A stretch of 64,000 nt of DNA from Paenibacillus azoreducens (GCF_021654775.1 NZ_AP025343.1:3811501-3875500), one strand, 5' to 3'. Counted from the first letter of the stretch, positions 1-8,607 are shown. Program-made: numbers and translations. The notes: generated by a model not told the origin, from the letters alone.

Positions 1-1200
1 AGTTGAACGATTTCTGGATGCTTCGCCTCGATATAGAGGTTCAAAAACCCGTTCCAACTCTTCCGAATTGAAGCCTGGACCTGTATCGCGTACCGCAAAC
101 TTTACTTTGTGACCATCTTGACAGCATTGAACAATGATTTCCCCATGGGATGGCGTATGTCTGACGGCATTATCCAAAAGATTGTTCATGGCACGCTCCA
201 ATAAATGCGTATCGCCTTTAACGATGCAATTGCCAGCCGAATGATTCGAGATCAAAATGTCTTTTTGCCGGGCAGGCGGATTTAGGCTGTCTATCGACTT
301 CTGGAGTATGAGTTTAAGATCAACAGTCTTGTCGTTAAGCTGCGTTTCCAAATACTCCATCTTTGTAAATGTGAACAGGTCTTCTACCAATCGATCCAAT
401 TGAACCGATTTTTCCTTGCAAACCGCCACATATTTTGCTATTTTCTCCGGTGTTTGTGCAATTCCTTGCTCCAGGCCGTCCAAATAACCTCGCAAGGCGA
501 ACAACGGCGTCCGTAAATCATGCGCGACCGCAGCAATTACAAAACGGCGTTCTTTTTCCAGTTCCGCTTGTTTTTGATAAGATTGCTGAAGCCCGTTCAC
601 CATCGTTTCAAATCCGTCACGCACTTCGGCGATTTCCGTGATCCTGGACGAAGGCAGCTTCGCATCCCAATCTCCTGCCGCAATTTGTCTGGCTGCAAAG
701 CTCATCTTCTCCAGCGGTTTAAGAAGGAATCTCCGCATTTCTACTCCGATGATAAAAATAGCCAGCGATAGTCCGGCAATCGTGGAAATCATTTGAGTCG
801 CATTTGACTTCGGCAAGTAAATGATGACCCTTCCAAGCAAATGACCGTCTTCTATGACGGAGAAGCGTTCGGTTGACGATAGGGAGCCGCCTCGATCCGG
901 ATTGGACTGGAATATTTCCTGACCGGACGATGATAGAATTACCGCATCCATCTTCGCTTGCCGCAATTGGGTATGCAATTGGTTCTGCCAATTTGCATCC
1001 CTCCATTGGGCCGCCCCCTCTTCGATCAGATGAATCGTCTCGGTCAATTTCCCTTGCAGAATCTCATTTTGCGGCTGGTTTTTTGCTAAGCTAAGCGTTT
1101 TTGTTTCTATGAAATGGGCTGTAACAAAAAAGATCCACGGAACTAAAGTGATGAAGAAGAAACAAAGCATAATAAACGTGCGAATTCGAAGTGTTCTCAT
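1..1200 (-). CDS. Sensor histidine kinase, partial (C-terminus beyond window)
   Basis: Membrane sensor kinase of a two-component system. It starts at ATG 1198-1200 behind GAGGGAGAATAAAA, which overlaps the stop of the response regulator, and stays open to position 1. A membrane segment lies at residues 8-28, an extracytoplasmic sensor of about 110 residues follows, then a second membrane segment near residues 140-160, a HAMP linker, a HisKA H-box with AHDLRTPL (His about 227), and an HATPase domain with the N-box (NLLDNAVRH) and G1 box (DTGPGF). Only the last part of the ATPase domain is missing. It is co-transcribed with the response regulator, which it presumably phosphorylates. The signal is unknown. 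The family call is firm. Confidence 0.93.
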   Translation of the reverse strand, partial: MRTLRIRTFIMLCFFFITLVPWIFFVTAHFIETKTLSLAKNQPQNEILQGKLTETIHLIEEGAAQWRDANWQNQLHTQLRQAKMDAVILSSSGQEIFQSNPDRGGSLSSTERFSVIEDGHLLGRVIIYLPKSNATQMISTIAGLSLAIFIIGVEMRRFLLKPLEKMSFAARQIAAGDWDAKLPSSRITEIAEVRDGFETMVNGLQQSYQKQAELEKERRFVIAAVAHDLRTPLFALRGYLDGLEQGIAQTPEKIAKYVAVCKEKSVQLDRLVEDLFTFTKMEYLETQLNDKTVDLKLILQKSIDSLNPPARQKDILISNHSAGNCIVKGDTHLLERAMNNLLDNAVRHTPSHGEIIVQCCQDGHKVKFAVRDTGPGFNSEELERVFEPLYRGEASRNRST

Positions 1201-1202
1201 TT

Positions 1203-1889
1203 TTATTCTCCCTCGAAGCGATACCCTACTCCCCATACGTTGACAAGGCATTGCGGTTGATTCGGATCGGATTCGATTTTCTCGCGTAGCCGGCTGAGAT
1301 GGACCCGAATGGTATGCCTGTCGCCCACCCCATCCCAGAATTTTGCAAGTAATTGTTCATATGAAAAAACATGTCTTGGATTTTCGGCAAATAACCGCAG
1401 CAACTCATATTCCTTTGGTGTAAGAATGATGTTCCTTCCATCCACTGTCACTTCTCTTGCGGAAAGGTTTATTTTGATACGGCCATAATCCAAAATCCTT
1501 CCCTCGATATGCTGCTGGGAAGCGGAACGCCGCAATACGGCTTTTACTCTGGCAACAATTTCTCCAGGCGAAGCTGTTTTGACGATATAATCATCGCCAC
1601 CGAGCGTCAGCCCCCGTATCTTGTCCACATCATCGCTGCGAGCGCTCAAGAAAAGAATCGGAACGTTGCTCTCCGCCCGAATCCTGCGACACAACTCAAA
1701 ACCGTTTTGACCCGGCATCATAATGTCCAAAACAATGCAATGAATTGTACTCGCCTGAAACAAGGCCCATGCTTGAGTAGTGTCGCATGCGGTAATCACG
1801 CTGAAATGTTCGTTCTCTAAAAAATCTCTTAACAGTTCGACGATGCTTTGGTCATCGTCTACAACCAATATCGTATTTACTGCGCTCAT
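1203..1889 (-). CDS. OmpR/PhoB-family response regulator
   Basis: DNA-binding response regulator of 228 aa. The receiver domain (about 1-120) has the acidic pair DDD at 11-13, the phospho-acceptor Asp55 in VLDIMMPG and the conserved Lys in the IVKTASPGE loop, where most family members have KPF or KPL. The winged helix (about 130-226) carries LTPKEYELL and the family ending GVGYRFE. Start ATG has AGGTGGGA about 5 nt upstream. The gene precedes the kinase with 2 nt between stop and start, a standard pair. Three TTTYGTGA direct repeats at 1952-1980, upstream, could be its binding site (inference). The regulated function is unknown. Confidence 0.93.
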   Translation of the reverse strand: MSAVNTILVVDDDQSIVELLRDFLENEHFSVITACDTTQAWALFQASTIHCIVLDIMMPGQNGFELCRRIRAESNVPILFLSARSDDVDKIRGLTLGGDDYIVKTASPGEIVARVKAVLRRSASQQHIEGRILDYGRIKINLSAREVTVDGRNIILTPKEYELLRLFAENPRHVFSYEQLLAKFWDGVGDRHTIRVHLSRLREKIESDPNQPQCLVNVWGVGYRFEGE

Positions 1890-1951
1890 AAAGATCCCAC
1901 CTTTGCACCCTAGTTTATCATTTTTTCTGCATGAACTGACGCATTCAAATG

Positions 1952-1980
1952 TTTTGTGATATTTCGTGATTGTTTTGTGA
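1952..1980. promoter_or_regulatory. Triple TTTYGTGA direct repeat, possible response-regulator site
   Basis: TTTTGTGA at 1952-1959, TTTCGTGA at 1962-1969 and TTTTGTGA at 1973-1980 are spaced 10 and 11 bp, about one helical turn. OmpR-family regulators bind such phased direct repeats. The site lies between the response regulator and the divergent DJ-1 gene, so it could control either. This is an inference from spacing and position only. Confidence 0.4.
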
Positions 1981-2129
1981 CCTTTTTATAGCTTTATTTG
2001 AGATATTCGTTTGTTACGATCTAATTGCGTAGTTACGATTCTATTTGCGAACAGCCGGCAAAAATCGCGGAGAACACGACCGGCATAGGTTTATTTGCCG
2101 TAACGATTTTAATAAGGGAGGATTTATTT

Positions 2130-3164
2130 ATGTTAACGGTTCAAATCGTTCTTTTTGATGGCTTCGACCTTCTGGATGCTATTGCACCATATGAAGTTTT
2201 CTGCGCCGCAGCAATGAGTGCCAAAAACGCATTAAGCGTGGAATTCGTCACCGCCGAAGGGCCTAGATCCGTGGTCAGCGGCATCAACGGGTTAAAAATC
2301 GAAGCAAGCGGAAAGTTGAATCCGCAGCGGGCGGGGATCATTCTCGTGCCTGGCGCTTCCGGTAACGTCGATGGAGACGGTCCCGATTCGATCCCGGTTA
2401 TTTTAAGCAAAGCAGTGAATACAGAATTAACCGGGCTGATGGAGCAGGCTCTCGGGCAAAAAGAAGTCATCGTAGCCGCGGTATGCGGCGGTTCCTTGTT
2501 GTTGGCTATGGGAGGGCTGTTGGAAGGCAGACCGGCGGTAACCCATCATATGGGCATGGATTTACTGGGAGCAACCGGGGCTGTCCCCGTCCCTGCACGC
2601 GTAGTGGATGACGGCAACCTGGTTACCGGCGGGGGCGTAACTTCTGGACTGGATGTGGCTTTGTATTTGTTGGAACGTGAGCTTGGACCTCGTATCGCAC
2701 ACGCGGTAGAGCGGTTGTTCGAGTTTGAACGGAGGGGAACGGTTTGGCGGGAAAAAGGAATGGCGCCTGGCAATTATAAGGAATGGACGGACGACGAATC
2801 TGGCATCGTGGCGAACCAAGCGGCGATGAGCTGCGGCGCTTCACATAACGAAGTCACACATGGGTCCGTTTTCGATGGGGACTGGGATGCGACAATCGCA
2901 ACGCCGGTCGGGAAACTGGAGGTCAAGCTCTCAATTTCAACAAAAGATGGTATAATCCAAGGAACGGCTACGCAAGGGGACGAAACGGTCAAGTTCATGA
3001 ATCCCGTCCTTCAGGACGACAAGCTTGCCTGGTCGCTGCGAATCACGAAACCGCTGCGGTTAAATTTGAAATTCGAAGTGGTTGCGGACGGAGATCATAT
3101 GACCGGAGTTGCCAAAGCCGGAGTACTACCGGCATCCAAATTAACAGGCAAGCGGGTTTCTTAA
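2130..3164 (+). CDS. DJ-1/PfpI-family protein with an extra C-terminal domain
   Basis: Cytoplasmic glutamine-amidotransferase-like protein of 344 aa. The ATG at 2130 is chosen because GGGAGG lies about 8 nt upstream; the longer upstream reading frame has no ribosome binding site. Residues 1-195 form a DJ-1/PfpI domain with the nucleophile elbow VAAVCGGSLLLA (Cys119) followed by the conserved THH. Residues from about 205 form a separate beta-rich domain of about 140 aa (DWDATIATPVGKLEVKLSI onward) not found in plain DJ-1 proteins. Family members include isonitrile hydratases, stress chaperones and AraC-type regulators; no helix-turn-helix is seen here. It is divergent from the two-component system. 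Substrate unknown. Confidence 0.85.
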   Translation: MLTVQIVLFDGFDLLDAIAPYEVFCAAAMSAKNALSVEFVTAEGPRSVVSGINGLKIEASGKLNPQRAGIILVPGASGNVDGDGPDSIPVILSKAVNTELTGLMEQALGQKEVIVAAVCGGSLLLAMGGLLEGRPAVTHHMGMDLLGATGAVPVPARVVDDGNLVTGGGVTSGLDVALYLLERELGPRIAHAVERLFEFERRGTVWREKGMAPGNYKEWTDDESGIVANQAAMSCGASHNEVTHGSVFDGDWDATIATPVGKLEVKLSISTKDGIIQGTATQGDETVKFMNPVLQDDKLAWSLRITKPLRLNLKFEVVADGDHMTGVAKAGVLPASKLTGKRVS

Positions 3165-3215
3165 CTCATTATCGCATAACAAAATACTTATGAATCCGCG
3201 GGGGTTTTGGATCAC

Positions 3216-3851
3216 ATGTTAAAACGAAAAACGTTATATGCACTTTTGGCTTGTGTAACCATTCTATTTATCCTGTACGCTTTGGTAGAAAACTATTTGA
3301 TTCATCCCGGAGCCGAGGGATTTTTAAGCCATAAAACCGGCCTTAAGCGCGAACTTAACCTCCCGGTATGGCTTAACATGATGTATATTCATGTTGCATT
3401 TGCCTGCATCGCCATGGCTGCAGGGCTTCTCAACTTTTCAAATCGTATTTTTAATAAAAACCGTAAATTTCATCGTATAAACGGATATGTTTATTTAGTG
3501 TCCGTATTTCTCGTCGTGCTGACCTCTGGATACATGGCGCCTTATGCCACCGGAGGAAAAATAACCAGTATGGGTTTCAATGCGCTGAATATCATATGGC
3601 TGATTATAACCATCACCGCACTTGTCCAAATCAAAAAGAAACGGATCGCCCGCCACCGGAACTGGATGATTCGGAGCTACGCCTTTTGTTTTACGAATAT
3701 GTTGATTCATCTCATCTCCTCCCTTTTTCATCAGGGATTCGGATACACTTACGTTACCAGCTACACTATTGGCCTTTACGGCTCCATCATACTGCTGCTG
3801 GTTATTCCTTCGATCATGATCAGAACGATGGGGCGATCCACTGCTGAATGA
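3216..3851 (+). CDS. DUF2306 integral membrane protein
   Basis: Predicted membrane protein of 211 aa with about six hydrophobic segments. The pattern HVAFACIAMAAGLLNF, then KFHRINGYVYL and ARHRNWMIRSY, is that of the DUF2306 family; the charged HR and RHRNWM motifs between helices are its usual signature. ATG 3216 is preferred over TTG 3207 because CGGGGG lies about 11 nt upstream of the ATG but only 2-3 nt from the TTG. It follows the DJ-1 gene by about 50 bp and may be co-transcribed. Function of the family is not established. Confidence 0.8.
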   Translation: MLKRKTLYALLACVTILFILYALVENYLIHPGAEGFLSHKTGLKRELNLPVWLNMMYIHVAFACIAMAAGLLNFSNRIFNKNRKFHRINGYVYLVSVFLVVLTSGYMAPYATGGKITSMGFNALNIIWLIITITALVQIKKKRIARHRNWMIRSYAFCFTNMLIHLISSLFHQGFGYTYVTSYTIGLYGSIILLLVIPSIMIRTMGRSTAE

Positions 3852-3912
3852 GATTTATATAGGGGATTCGAGCTCAAGATAAATCACTATCAACGTTCGG
3901 TCAAAATAGACA

Positions 3913-3953
3913 TAAAAAGCCAGTTTATCCTATTAGGATGAGCTGGCTTTTTA
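3913..3953 (+). terminator. Rho-independent terminator after the DUF2306 gene
   Basis: AAAAAGCCAG and CTGGCTTTTT flank an AT-rich loop with an inner ATCC/GGAT pair. A- and T-runs on both sides make it potentially bidirectional, also ending the convergent TetR gene. Confidence 0.8.
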
Positions 3954-4059
3954 CCAAACAAGCTTCGAAATCTCACATCATTTCTTGCCTGTTGCGGAGA
4001 GAACAAAAAATAATGCCCTACCGTTTTGCCTTCCGCAGTTTCGATTGGGTTATGATTAC

Positions 4060-4632
4060 TTATGTTTGCTGTTCAATCATAAGCTTTGCGGCATTTCGAA
4101 AATGATCAGGGATATATGAAGCCCGTTCCAGATACGCCGACATCAAGGCTCCGTTAAACAGCATCAGCAGTTGGGCAGAAAGCGCATCTGGATCTTTTGC
4201 TCCTGCGCGTTCAGCGATTTCCTTCAAACGGCGGCGCATCTCCCGGTGATAGGTCACGACAGGCTCATGGCTCAGATGGTTTTCATCGGGAAATTCCACC
4301 GCCGTATTCAAAAACGGACACCCGCGGTAACCCGGCTGCTCTATTCTGGAGCTCAGACTTTCTATCACCTCATACAGTTGGTCAAGCGGTGATTTAGGAT
4401 GCCGCTGCTCCGCCTCTTCGAAAGGTTTCATGAAAGCGTGGTAATACTTCTCCAAATAGGCCACGACAAGATCGTCCTTTGTGGCAAAACTCCGGTAAAA
4501 GCTTGCTTTTGCCACGCCGGATTCCTCAATGATCCGGTCGATTCCGACGGCTCTCACACCCTCCTTGTAAAACAACTCGGTTGCCGTACGCAATATCCGC
4601 TCTTTGGCTGTTTCTTTCTTCTTCATGTTCAT
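4060..4632 (-). CDS. TetR/AcrR-family transcriptional repressor
   Basis: Repressor of 190 aa. The N-terminal helix-turn-helix (about residues 8-55) reads ILRTATELFYKEG, then VGIDRIIEESGVAKASFYR, then FATKDDLVVAYL. The helical ligand-binding half contains GCPFLNTAVEF, resembling LmrA/YxaF-type TetR proteins. The longest frame begins at 4725, but ATG 4632 (or 4626) fits the usual N-terminus, with AGAAGGGATAGG upstream. It is divergent from a flavin oxidoreductase whose promoter carries two TACAGA-type inverted sites, also like LmrA/YxaF targets. It probably represses that gene and itself until a ligand binds; the ligand is unknown. Confidence 0.88.
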   Translation of the reverse strand: MNMKKKETAKERILRTATELFYKEGVRAVGIDRIIEESGVAKASFYRSFATKDDLVVAYLEKYYHAFMKPFEEAEQRHPKSPLDQLYEVIESLSSRIEQPGYRGCPFLNTAVEFPDENHLSHEPVVTYHREMRRRLKEIAERAGAKDPDALSAQLLMLFNGALMSAYLERASYIPDHFRNAAKLMIEQQT

Positions 4633-4661
4633 CTCTGACCTATCCCTTCTGATTAAACCCA

Positions 4662-4721
4662 TTGACACTGTACAGATCTGTCTGTATGATAATCCTGAGT
4701 AATGGTACAGACCCGTCTCAT
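4662..4721 (+). promoter_or_regulatory. Sigma-A promoter with two overlapping TetR operators
   Basis: TTGACA at 4662-4667 and TATGAT at 4685-4690 are separated by exactly 17 bp. The spacer holds TACAGA-N4-TCTGTA (4671-4686), and a second copy, TACAGA-CCCG-TCTCAT, follows at 4706-4721 over the start region. A repressor on either site would block polymerase. The promoter faces the oxidoreductase gene; the adjacent TetR protein is the obvious candidate ligand for the sites (inference). Confidence 0.75.
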
Positions 4722-4809
4722 TCATTTTACAAAGGAATCCACCCTTCTGTCAAACAAAAGAGCAGGAATTTCATTTAAATCAAAATTTCGATCAAAGCAG
4801 GTGAATGTC

Positions 4810-6186
4810 ATGAAAGTTGAAAACGAAGCAAGACAAGTGGATGTATTGGTCATCGGTTCCGGTCCGGGCGGATACACCGCCGCAAAAAGAGCTGCGGATG
4901 CCGGGCTGCACGTGGCAGTCGTGGAACGGAATCGGATCGGGGGCGTTTGCACCAACGTCGGGTGCATTCCGTCCAAGGCGTTGATCTCCGAAGCTCATCG
5001 CTTTGAAATCAGAGGCCAATCGAACATCAATTTTGAGGAAGTTCAATCTTTTAAAAATGCTATCGTCAATAAACAATCAAACGGCGTGGGATTCCTGTTA
5101 AAAAACAAAAATATTACCGTATTTCATGGTGAAGCGCGTTTTATCAATGATCATAAAGCGATTGTCGATAACATGGATTCGGAAATCCATATCCGGTTTG
5201 AGCATTGCATTATCGCTACCGGTTCCCGTCCGATCGAATTGAGGGCTTTCCCTTATGGAGGAAGAATCCTTTCTTCTACAGAGGCGCTCGATTTAAATCA
5301 GGTGCCGGAAAGCCTCATTGTCATCGGCGGCGGGTACATCGGCATCGAGTTGGGACAGACATTCGCCAGATTCGGATCCAAGGTGACGATTTTGGAAGGC
5401 GCCGATCAGATCCTTCCCGGATTTGAAGCCGATATGACCCGGCCGGTTGTAAAGAAGTTGGAAGAAAACCATGTTGACATCTATACCGGCGCGCTGGCCG
5501 ATCGGGTGGAGCATCTTCAAGATCAGGTTACCGTTCATTTCAAAGAAAACGGAAATGAGCGCCATGTCACGGCACAATTCGTGCTTGTCACCGTTGGGCG
5601 TCGTCCGAATACGGATGGAAATTTAGGGCTTGAACGTATAGGCATCCAGCTAACGGATCGCGGGCTAATCCCCGTGGATGAACAATGCCGGACCAACATC
5701 CCCCACATCTTCGCCATTGGAGATATCGTAGCCGGTCCCGCCCTAGCCCACAAAGCTTCCTATGAAGCAAAGGTAGCGGCAGACGCGCTGACTCATCGCC
5801 ATGCAAAAGTGGATTATAAGGTATTGCCGCTTGTGGTCTTTTCCGATCCTGAAGTAGCGAGTGCCGGGTTGAGCGAGACGGAAGCCAGGGCACGTGGTAT
5901 GGAAGTCGTGACAGGAAGAGCTTCTTACGGCATCAACGGCAGGGCTTTGGCGCTGCGGGCCAGCGAAGGTTTCGTGAAAATCGTGGCGGAGAAAGAAACC
6001 GAGCGAATCATCGGCGCCCAAATCGTTGGGTCAGAAGCATCCAATCTCATTGCCGAGCTGGCACTAGCCATCGAAATGAGCGCTACCTTGGAGGACATTG
6101 CCCTTACGATCCACGCCCATCCAACATTGGGAGAAATCGTGATGGAGGCAGCCGAAGCGGCCATTGCAAAAGGACGTAGAGGATAA
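4810..6186 (+). CDS. Dihydrolipoyl dehydrogenase-like pyridine nucleotide-disulfide oxidoreductase
   Basis: FAD/NAD(P) flavoenzyme of 458 aa, full length for the family. ATG 4810 has AGGTGA 6 nt upstream; longer frames lack a site. The FAD Rossmann motif is at 14-21 (IGSGPGGY), the redox disulfide in GVCTNVGCIPSK (Cys47, Cys52), the NAD-binding motif in VIGGGYIGIELG, and the dimerisation domain ends with the active-site HAHPTLGE (His437, Glu442). All lipoamide dehydrogenase catalytic residues are present. No E1/E2 subunit genes are adjacent and there is no lipoyl domain, so the natural disulfide substrate may differ. Controlled by the divergent TetR. A second, lipoyl-fused Lpd lies at 30731-32452. 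Confidence 0.88.
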   Translation: MKVENEARQVDVLVIGSGPGGYTAAKRAADAGLHVAVVERNRIGGVCTNVGCIPSKALISEAHRFEIRGQSNINFEEVQSFKNAIVNKQSNGVGFLLKNKNITVFHGEARFINDHKAIVDNMDSEIHIRFEHCIIATGSRPIELRAFPYGGRILSSTEALDLNQVPESLIVIGGGYIGIELGQTFARFGSKVTILEGADQILPGFEADMTRPVVKKLEENHVDIYTGALADRVEHLQDQVTVHFKENGNERHVTAQFVLVTVGRRPNTDGNLGLERIGIQLTDRGLIPVDEQCRTNIPHIFAIGDIVAGPALAHKASYEAKVAADALTHRHAKVDYKVLPLVVFSDPEVASAGLSETEARARGMEVVTGRASYGINGRALALRASEGFVKIVAEKETERIIGAQIVGSEASNLIAELALAIEMSATLEDIALTIHAHPTLGEIVMEAAEAAIAKGRRG

Positions 6187-6306
6187 ACGGCGCAGGGATA
6201 AGCCAATTGGGTGGTTCATCTATCCAAAACATGATATTCTAAGTAAGTAAATTGAAATCTGTTTGACCGCAAATCGATTAATATAATACCGAAAAGAGTG
6301 GGAAGC

Positions 6307-6372
6307 ATGAAGTCATATATCAATTGGAGATATACGATAACCATCTACAAAAAAGCGGTGGAAGGAGCGTGA
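6307..6372 (+). CDS. Possible 21-aa small ORF
   Basis: ATG 6307 follows GAGTGGGAAGC, and the frame encodes a basic, tyrosine-rich peptide starting MKSYINWRYT and ending with TGA at 6370-6372, 27 nt before the GNAT gene. A TATAAT sits at 6282-6287 but without a well-spaced -35 box. It could be a leader peptide or chance. No homology is recognised. Confidence 0.2.
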   Translation: MKSYINWRYTITIYKKAVEGA

Positions 6373-6399
6373 TAAATTAAAAAAAAGGAGCAGAACAAA

Positions 6400-6843
6400 A
6401 TGATCCAAAACAGAAAAGCAACCGTTAGTGACTATGATATGATTATAAAACTTTGGGAAAGATCGGTAATGGCCACTCATCATTTTTTGAGTTTCAAGGA
6501 TAAAGAGGAAATCAAAAAAGAATTACCTACGTATTTTCCTCATCTTGATGTACGTCTCTGGTACACCGATGACTCTATCATTGGTTTTACCGCTATCAAT
6601 GACAATCACTTGGAAGCGTTGTTTCTCGATGCCGATAAAATTGGCAAAGGGTATGGGAAACAAATCATGCAATCATGCATCGATGACTTTGGGATCACAT
6701 CCGTTGACGTGAATAAGCAAAATGAGAATGCGACAAGGTTTTATTTGAAAAGCGGTTTCGTAATAACCGGTGAGGACTTGACGGATGGAGCAGGCCGTCC
6801 TTATCCCATTTTACATTTGAAATTACAAGATCAGCAGAAGTAA
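6400..6843 (+). CDS. GNAT-family N-acetyltransferase (YjaB-like)
   Basis: Single-domain acetyltransferase of 147 aa. The pattern LWERSVMATHHFL at the N-terminus, ALFLDADKIGKGYGKQIM as the acetyl-CoA pyrophosphate loop (GKGYGK replacing the common RGxGIG), VNKQNENATRFYLKSGF and the ending GRPYPILHL match the layout of E. coli YjaB. AAGGAG lies about 9 nt before the ATG. The acceptor substrate is unknown. It stands alone, closed by a strong terminator. Confidence 0.85.
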   Translation: MIQNRKATVSDYDMIIKLWERSVMATHHFLSFKDKEEIKKELPTYFPHLDVRLWYTDDSIIGFTAINDNHLEALFLDADKIGKGYGKQIMQSCIDDFGITSVDVNKQNENATRFYLKSGFVITGEDLTDGAGRPYPILHLKLQDQQK

Positions 6844-6852
6844 TTCTGCCCG

Positions 6853-6878
6853 GGCTGTCGAGAAATCGACAGCCTTTT
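6853..6878 (+). terminator. Rho-independent terminator after GNAT gene
   Basis: GGCTGTCGA and TCGACAGCC form a perfect 9-bp stem around GAAA, followed by TTTT. Confidence 0.9.
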
Positions 6879-6976
6879 AATTACACTCTGTATACCGCTT
6901 TTAGCAGCACGCAAATGTTTAATGGCTCTGCGAATCCTGACATTCCTTAAAATTATTTCTGTTCAAACTATTTTGT

Positions 6977-6996
6977 TAGTGATTAGTCAATCACAT
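6977..6996. promoter_or_regulatory. Orphan copy of the TetR-type palindrome
   Basis: TAGTGATTAGTCAATCACAT matches the palindromes at 7995-8014 and 8039-8058 but lies just beyond the 3' end of the reductase gene, where no gene starts. It may mark a lost target gene or a site acting on elongation. Confidence 0.5.
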
Positions 6997-7008
6997 ACAT
7001 GCAATTGA

Positions 7009-7980
7009 TTACCCGCGGTTCATCAAAGTATGGATCGTTTCGGTAATACCCTTCTCAAAATCGGTTGCTGGGATCGGGCCGATTCTCCGTTTATACTTCT
7101 CTCCGCTTAATGTCAACGGTTCTTCAGTTAAATACAGCATTTCAACAATTTCCTTCATGACAGGATTGAACATGCCCAGCAATGACAAGCTCATTTTTCC
7201 GAGTGGAACAACGGGTTTCGTTATCCCGCTTGCTTTCCGTGCAAGGCGTACAATTTCCCGACCTGATATAATCCCTGCTCCCGGGATGTTCCAATTTTGG
7301 CCGTAAGTGTCGTTTCGGCTCGCAAGTTCAACAATCATTTTCGCTGCGTCAGGCAAATACACATACTCCCGGGGAACTTTCATATTACCGATAAAAAATG
7401 CCGGTTTCCCTGCTGCGATCGCTGCAAGCGTCGCCCCGAGATAAGATGCTTCATTGGCCGTAGGGCCATAATAATCCGGCAACCGGACGATCATTCTTTG
7501 TACATGACCCCAACGATCATCAAATATCATCTGCTCAAAAGCAAGCCGTGTCTGTCCTTTTCTCGTATGTGGTTGTTTAGGGTGTTCTTCGGTTACTTTC
7601 TCCATCTGTCTTCTTCCATAAGGATAAATGCCATCTACCGCTACAATTTTCAATCTACGCTGGTCGGCCGCTTCCATCACCGATTCTCCCAGAGGAATAA
7701 GCTTATCAACCATCTCATTGTAAGGCACATTCGCGCAATGGAATAGAACATCAGCCCCTTCAGCTGCCGCCGCAATGTCCTGAGGCCGGTAAGCATCGCC
7801 TGTAAATAATGTCAGATGTTTCGGACTACCGAGCTGCGCGGCAAGCCGTTCTAATTTCGACCGGGAACGTCCAAACGCAATGGTAGCCACTCCCCTCCTG
7901 ATCAATTCTTCTGTGATAACTGCACCTGTTCCACCGGTTGCCCCTAATACGATTGCTGTTTGCAAGAAAATCATCTCCAT
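7009..7980 (-). CDS. NAD(P)-binding epimerase/reductase (extended SDR-like)
   Basis: Rossmann-fold protein of 323 aa. The dinucleotide motif VLGATGGTGAVI is at about 12-23, with an Arg/Ser-rich segment (FGRSRSKL) where NADP specificity is usually set, then DVLFHCAN and a DGIYPYGRR segment in the position of the SDR catalytic Tyr. The C-terminal part resembles NAD-dependent epimerases. Start is 7980 or ATG 7974; neither has a good ribosome binding site. The upstream region holds a perfect 20-bp palindrome and a second copy, and the TetR gene next door has one too, so it is probably TetR-repressed. Substrate unknown. Confidence 0.8.
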   Translation of the reverse strand: MEMIFLQTAIVLGATGGTGAVITEELIRRGVATIAFGRSRSKLERLAAQLGSPKHLTLFTGDAYRPQDIAAAAEGADVLFHCANVPYNEMVDKLIPLGESVMEAADQRRLKIVAVDGIYPYGRRQMEKVTEEHPKQPHTRKGQTRLAFEQMIFDDRWGHVQRMIVRLPDYYGPTANEASYLGATLAAIAAGKPAFFIGNMKVPREYVYLPDAAKMIVELASRNDTYGQNWNIPGAGIISGREIVRLARKASGITKPVVPLGKMSLSLLGMFNPVMKEIVEMLYLTEEPLTLSGEKYKRRIGPIPATDFEKGITETIHTLMNRG

Positions 7981-7994
7981 CCGATTTGTTTAGT

Positions 7995-8014
7995 TAGTGA
8001 TTGATCAATCACTA
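7995..8014. promoter_or_regulatory. TetR operator, perfect 20-bp palindrome
   Basis: TAGTGATTGATCAATCACTA reads the same on both strands and lies 14 bp upstream of the reductase start. Length and symmetry suit a TetR dimer. Related copies are at 6977, 8039 and 8638. Confidence 0.75.
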
Positions 8015-8038
8015 TTTGTTATCATTTTATTACCCTGT

Positions 8039-8058
8039 TAGTGATTAGTCAATAACTA
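8039..8058. promoter_or_regulatory. Second TetR operator copy between reductase and TetR genes
   Basis: TAGTGATTAGTCAATAACTA is an imperfect copy of the 7995 palindrome. It sits between the reductase start and the end of the TetR gene. Confidence 0.6.
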
Positions 8059-8088
8059 ATTTGAAAATACGGTTCGTTCGTCATTTGC

Positions 8089-8607
8089 CTAACTTTCCAT
8101 TAATTCCGGCATATCCAGCGCCATGGAAATATTACATAACATTCCTCTTGCCAAAAACAACAAAGTGCGCTCTTCCGGATGCGGAATCGCAGCATTTCGA
8201 AAAGCTTCCAGTACAAGCTCGCGAACCGTTCGGAATCCTTTTTGCATCTCCTCCCGGATGACCTCTGACTGAATGGTCTGGGCCTGCATTTGCAGAAGCA
8301 TTTCATTGGAACGATCCGCCAATATCTTTTCATAGGCTTCGATTAACGCAGACTCTAATTGCATGGGCCGAGAGTCCACAACCCGTAGGAATGATTGAAC
8401 GATTCTACCCCAAGATGCTCCTAAGGCAGCAACTAATAAAGCTTCCTTCGTCGGGAAAAATTTGAAAATATAAGGTTGTGAAATTTTGGCTCTTTCCGCT
8501 ACCTGCGCCGTAGTGGCACGGTAATATCCAATTTCAGCAAAAATTTCGATCGCCGCTGAAATGATTTCTTCTTTGCGATTGACGGATGACGTTTCATGCT
8601 TGGACAT
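8089..8607 (-). CDS. TetR/AcrR-family transcriptional repressor
   Basis: Repressor of 172 aa. The helix-turn-helix is at residues 12-58: IISAAIEIFAEIG, then TTAQVAERAKISQPYIFKFF, then PTKEALLVAAL. The C-terminal helical domain is short for the family. The gene lies upstream of the reductase on the same strand, and related palindromes are found before both genes, which fits joint repression of itself and the reductase. Inducer unknown. Confidence 0.9.
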   Translation of the reverse strand: MSKHETSSVNRKEEIISAAIEIFAEIGYYRATTAQVAERAKISQPYIFKFFPTKEALLVAALGASWGRIVQSFLRVVDSRPMQLESALIEAYEKILADRSNEMLLQMQAQTIQSEVIREEMQKGFRTVRELVLEAFRNAAIPHPEERTLLFLARGMLCNISMALDMPELMES

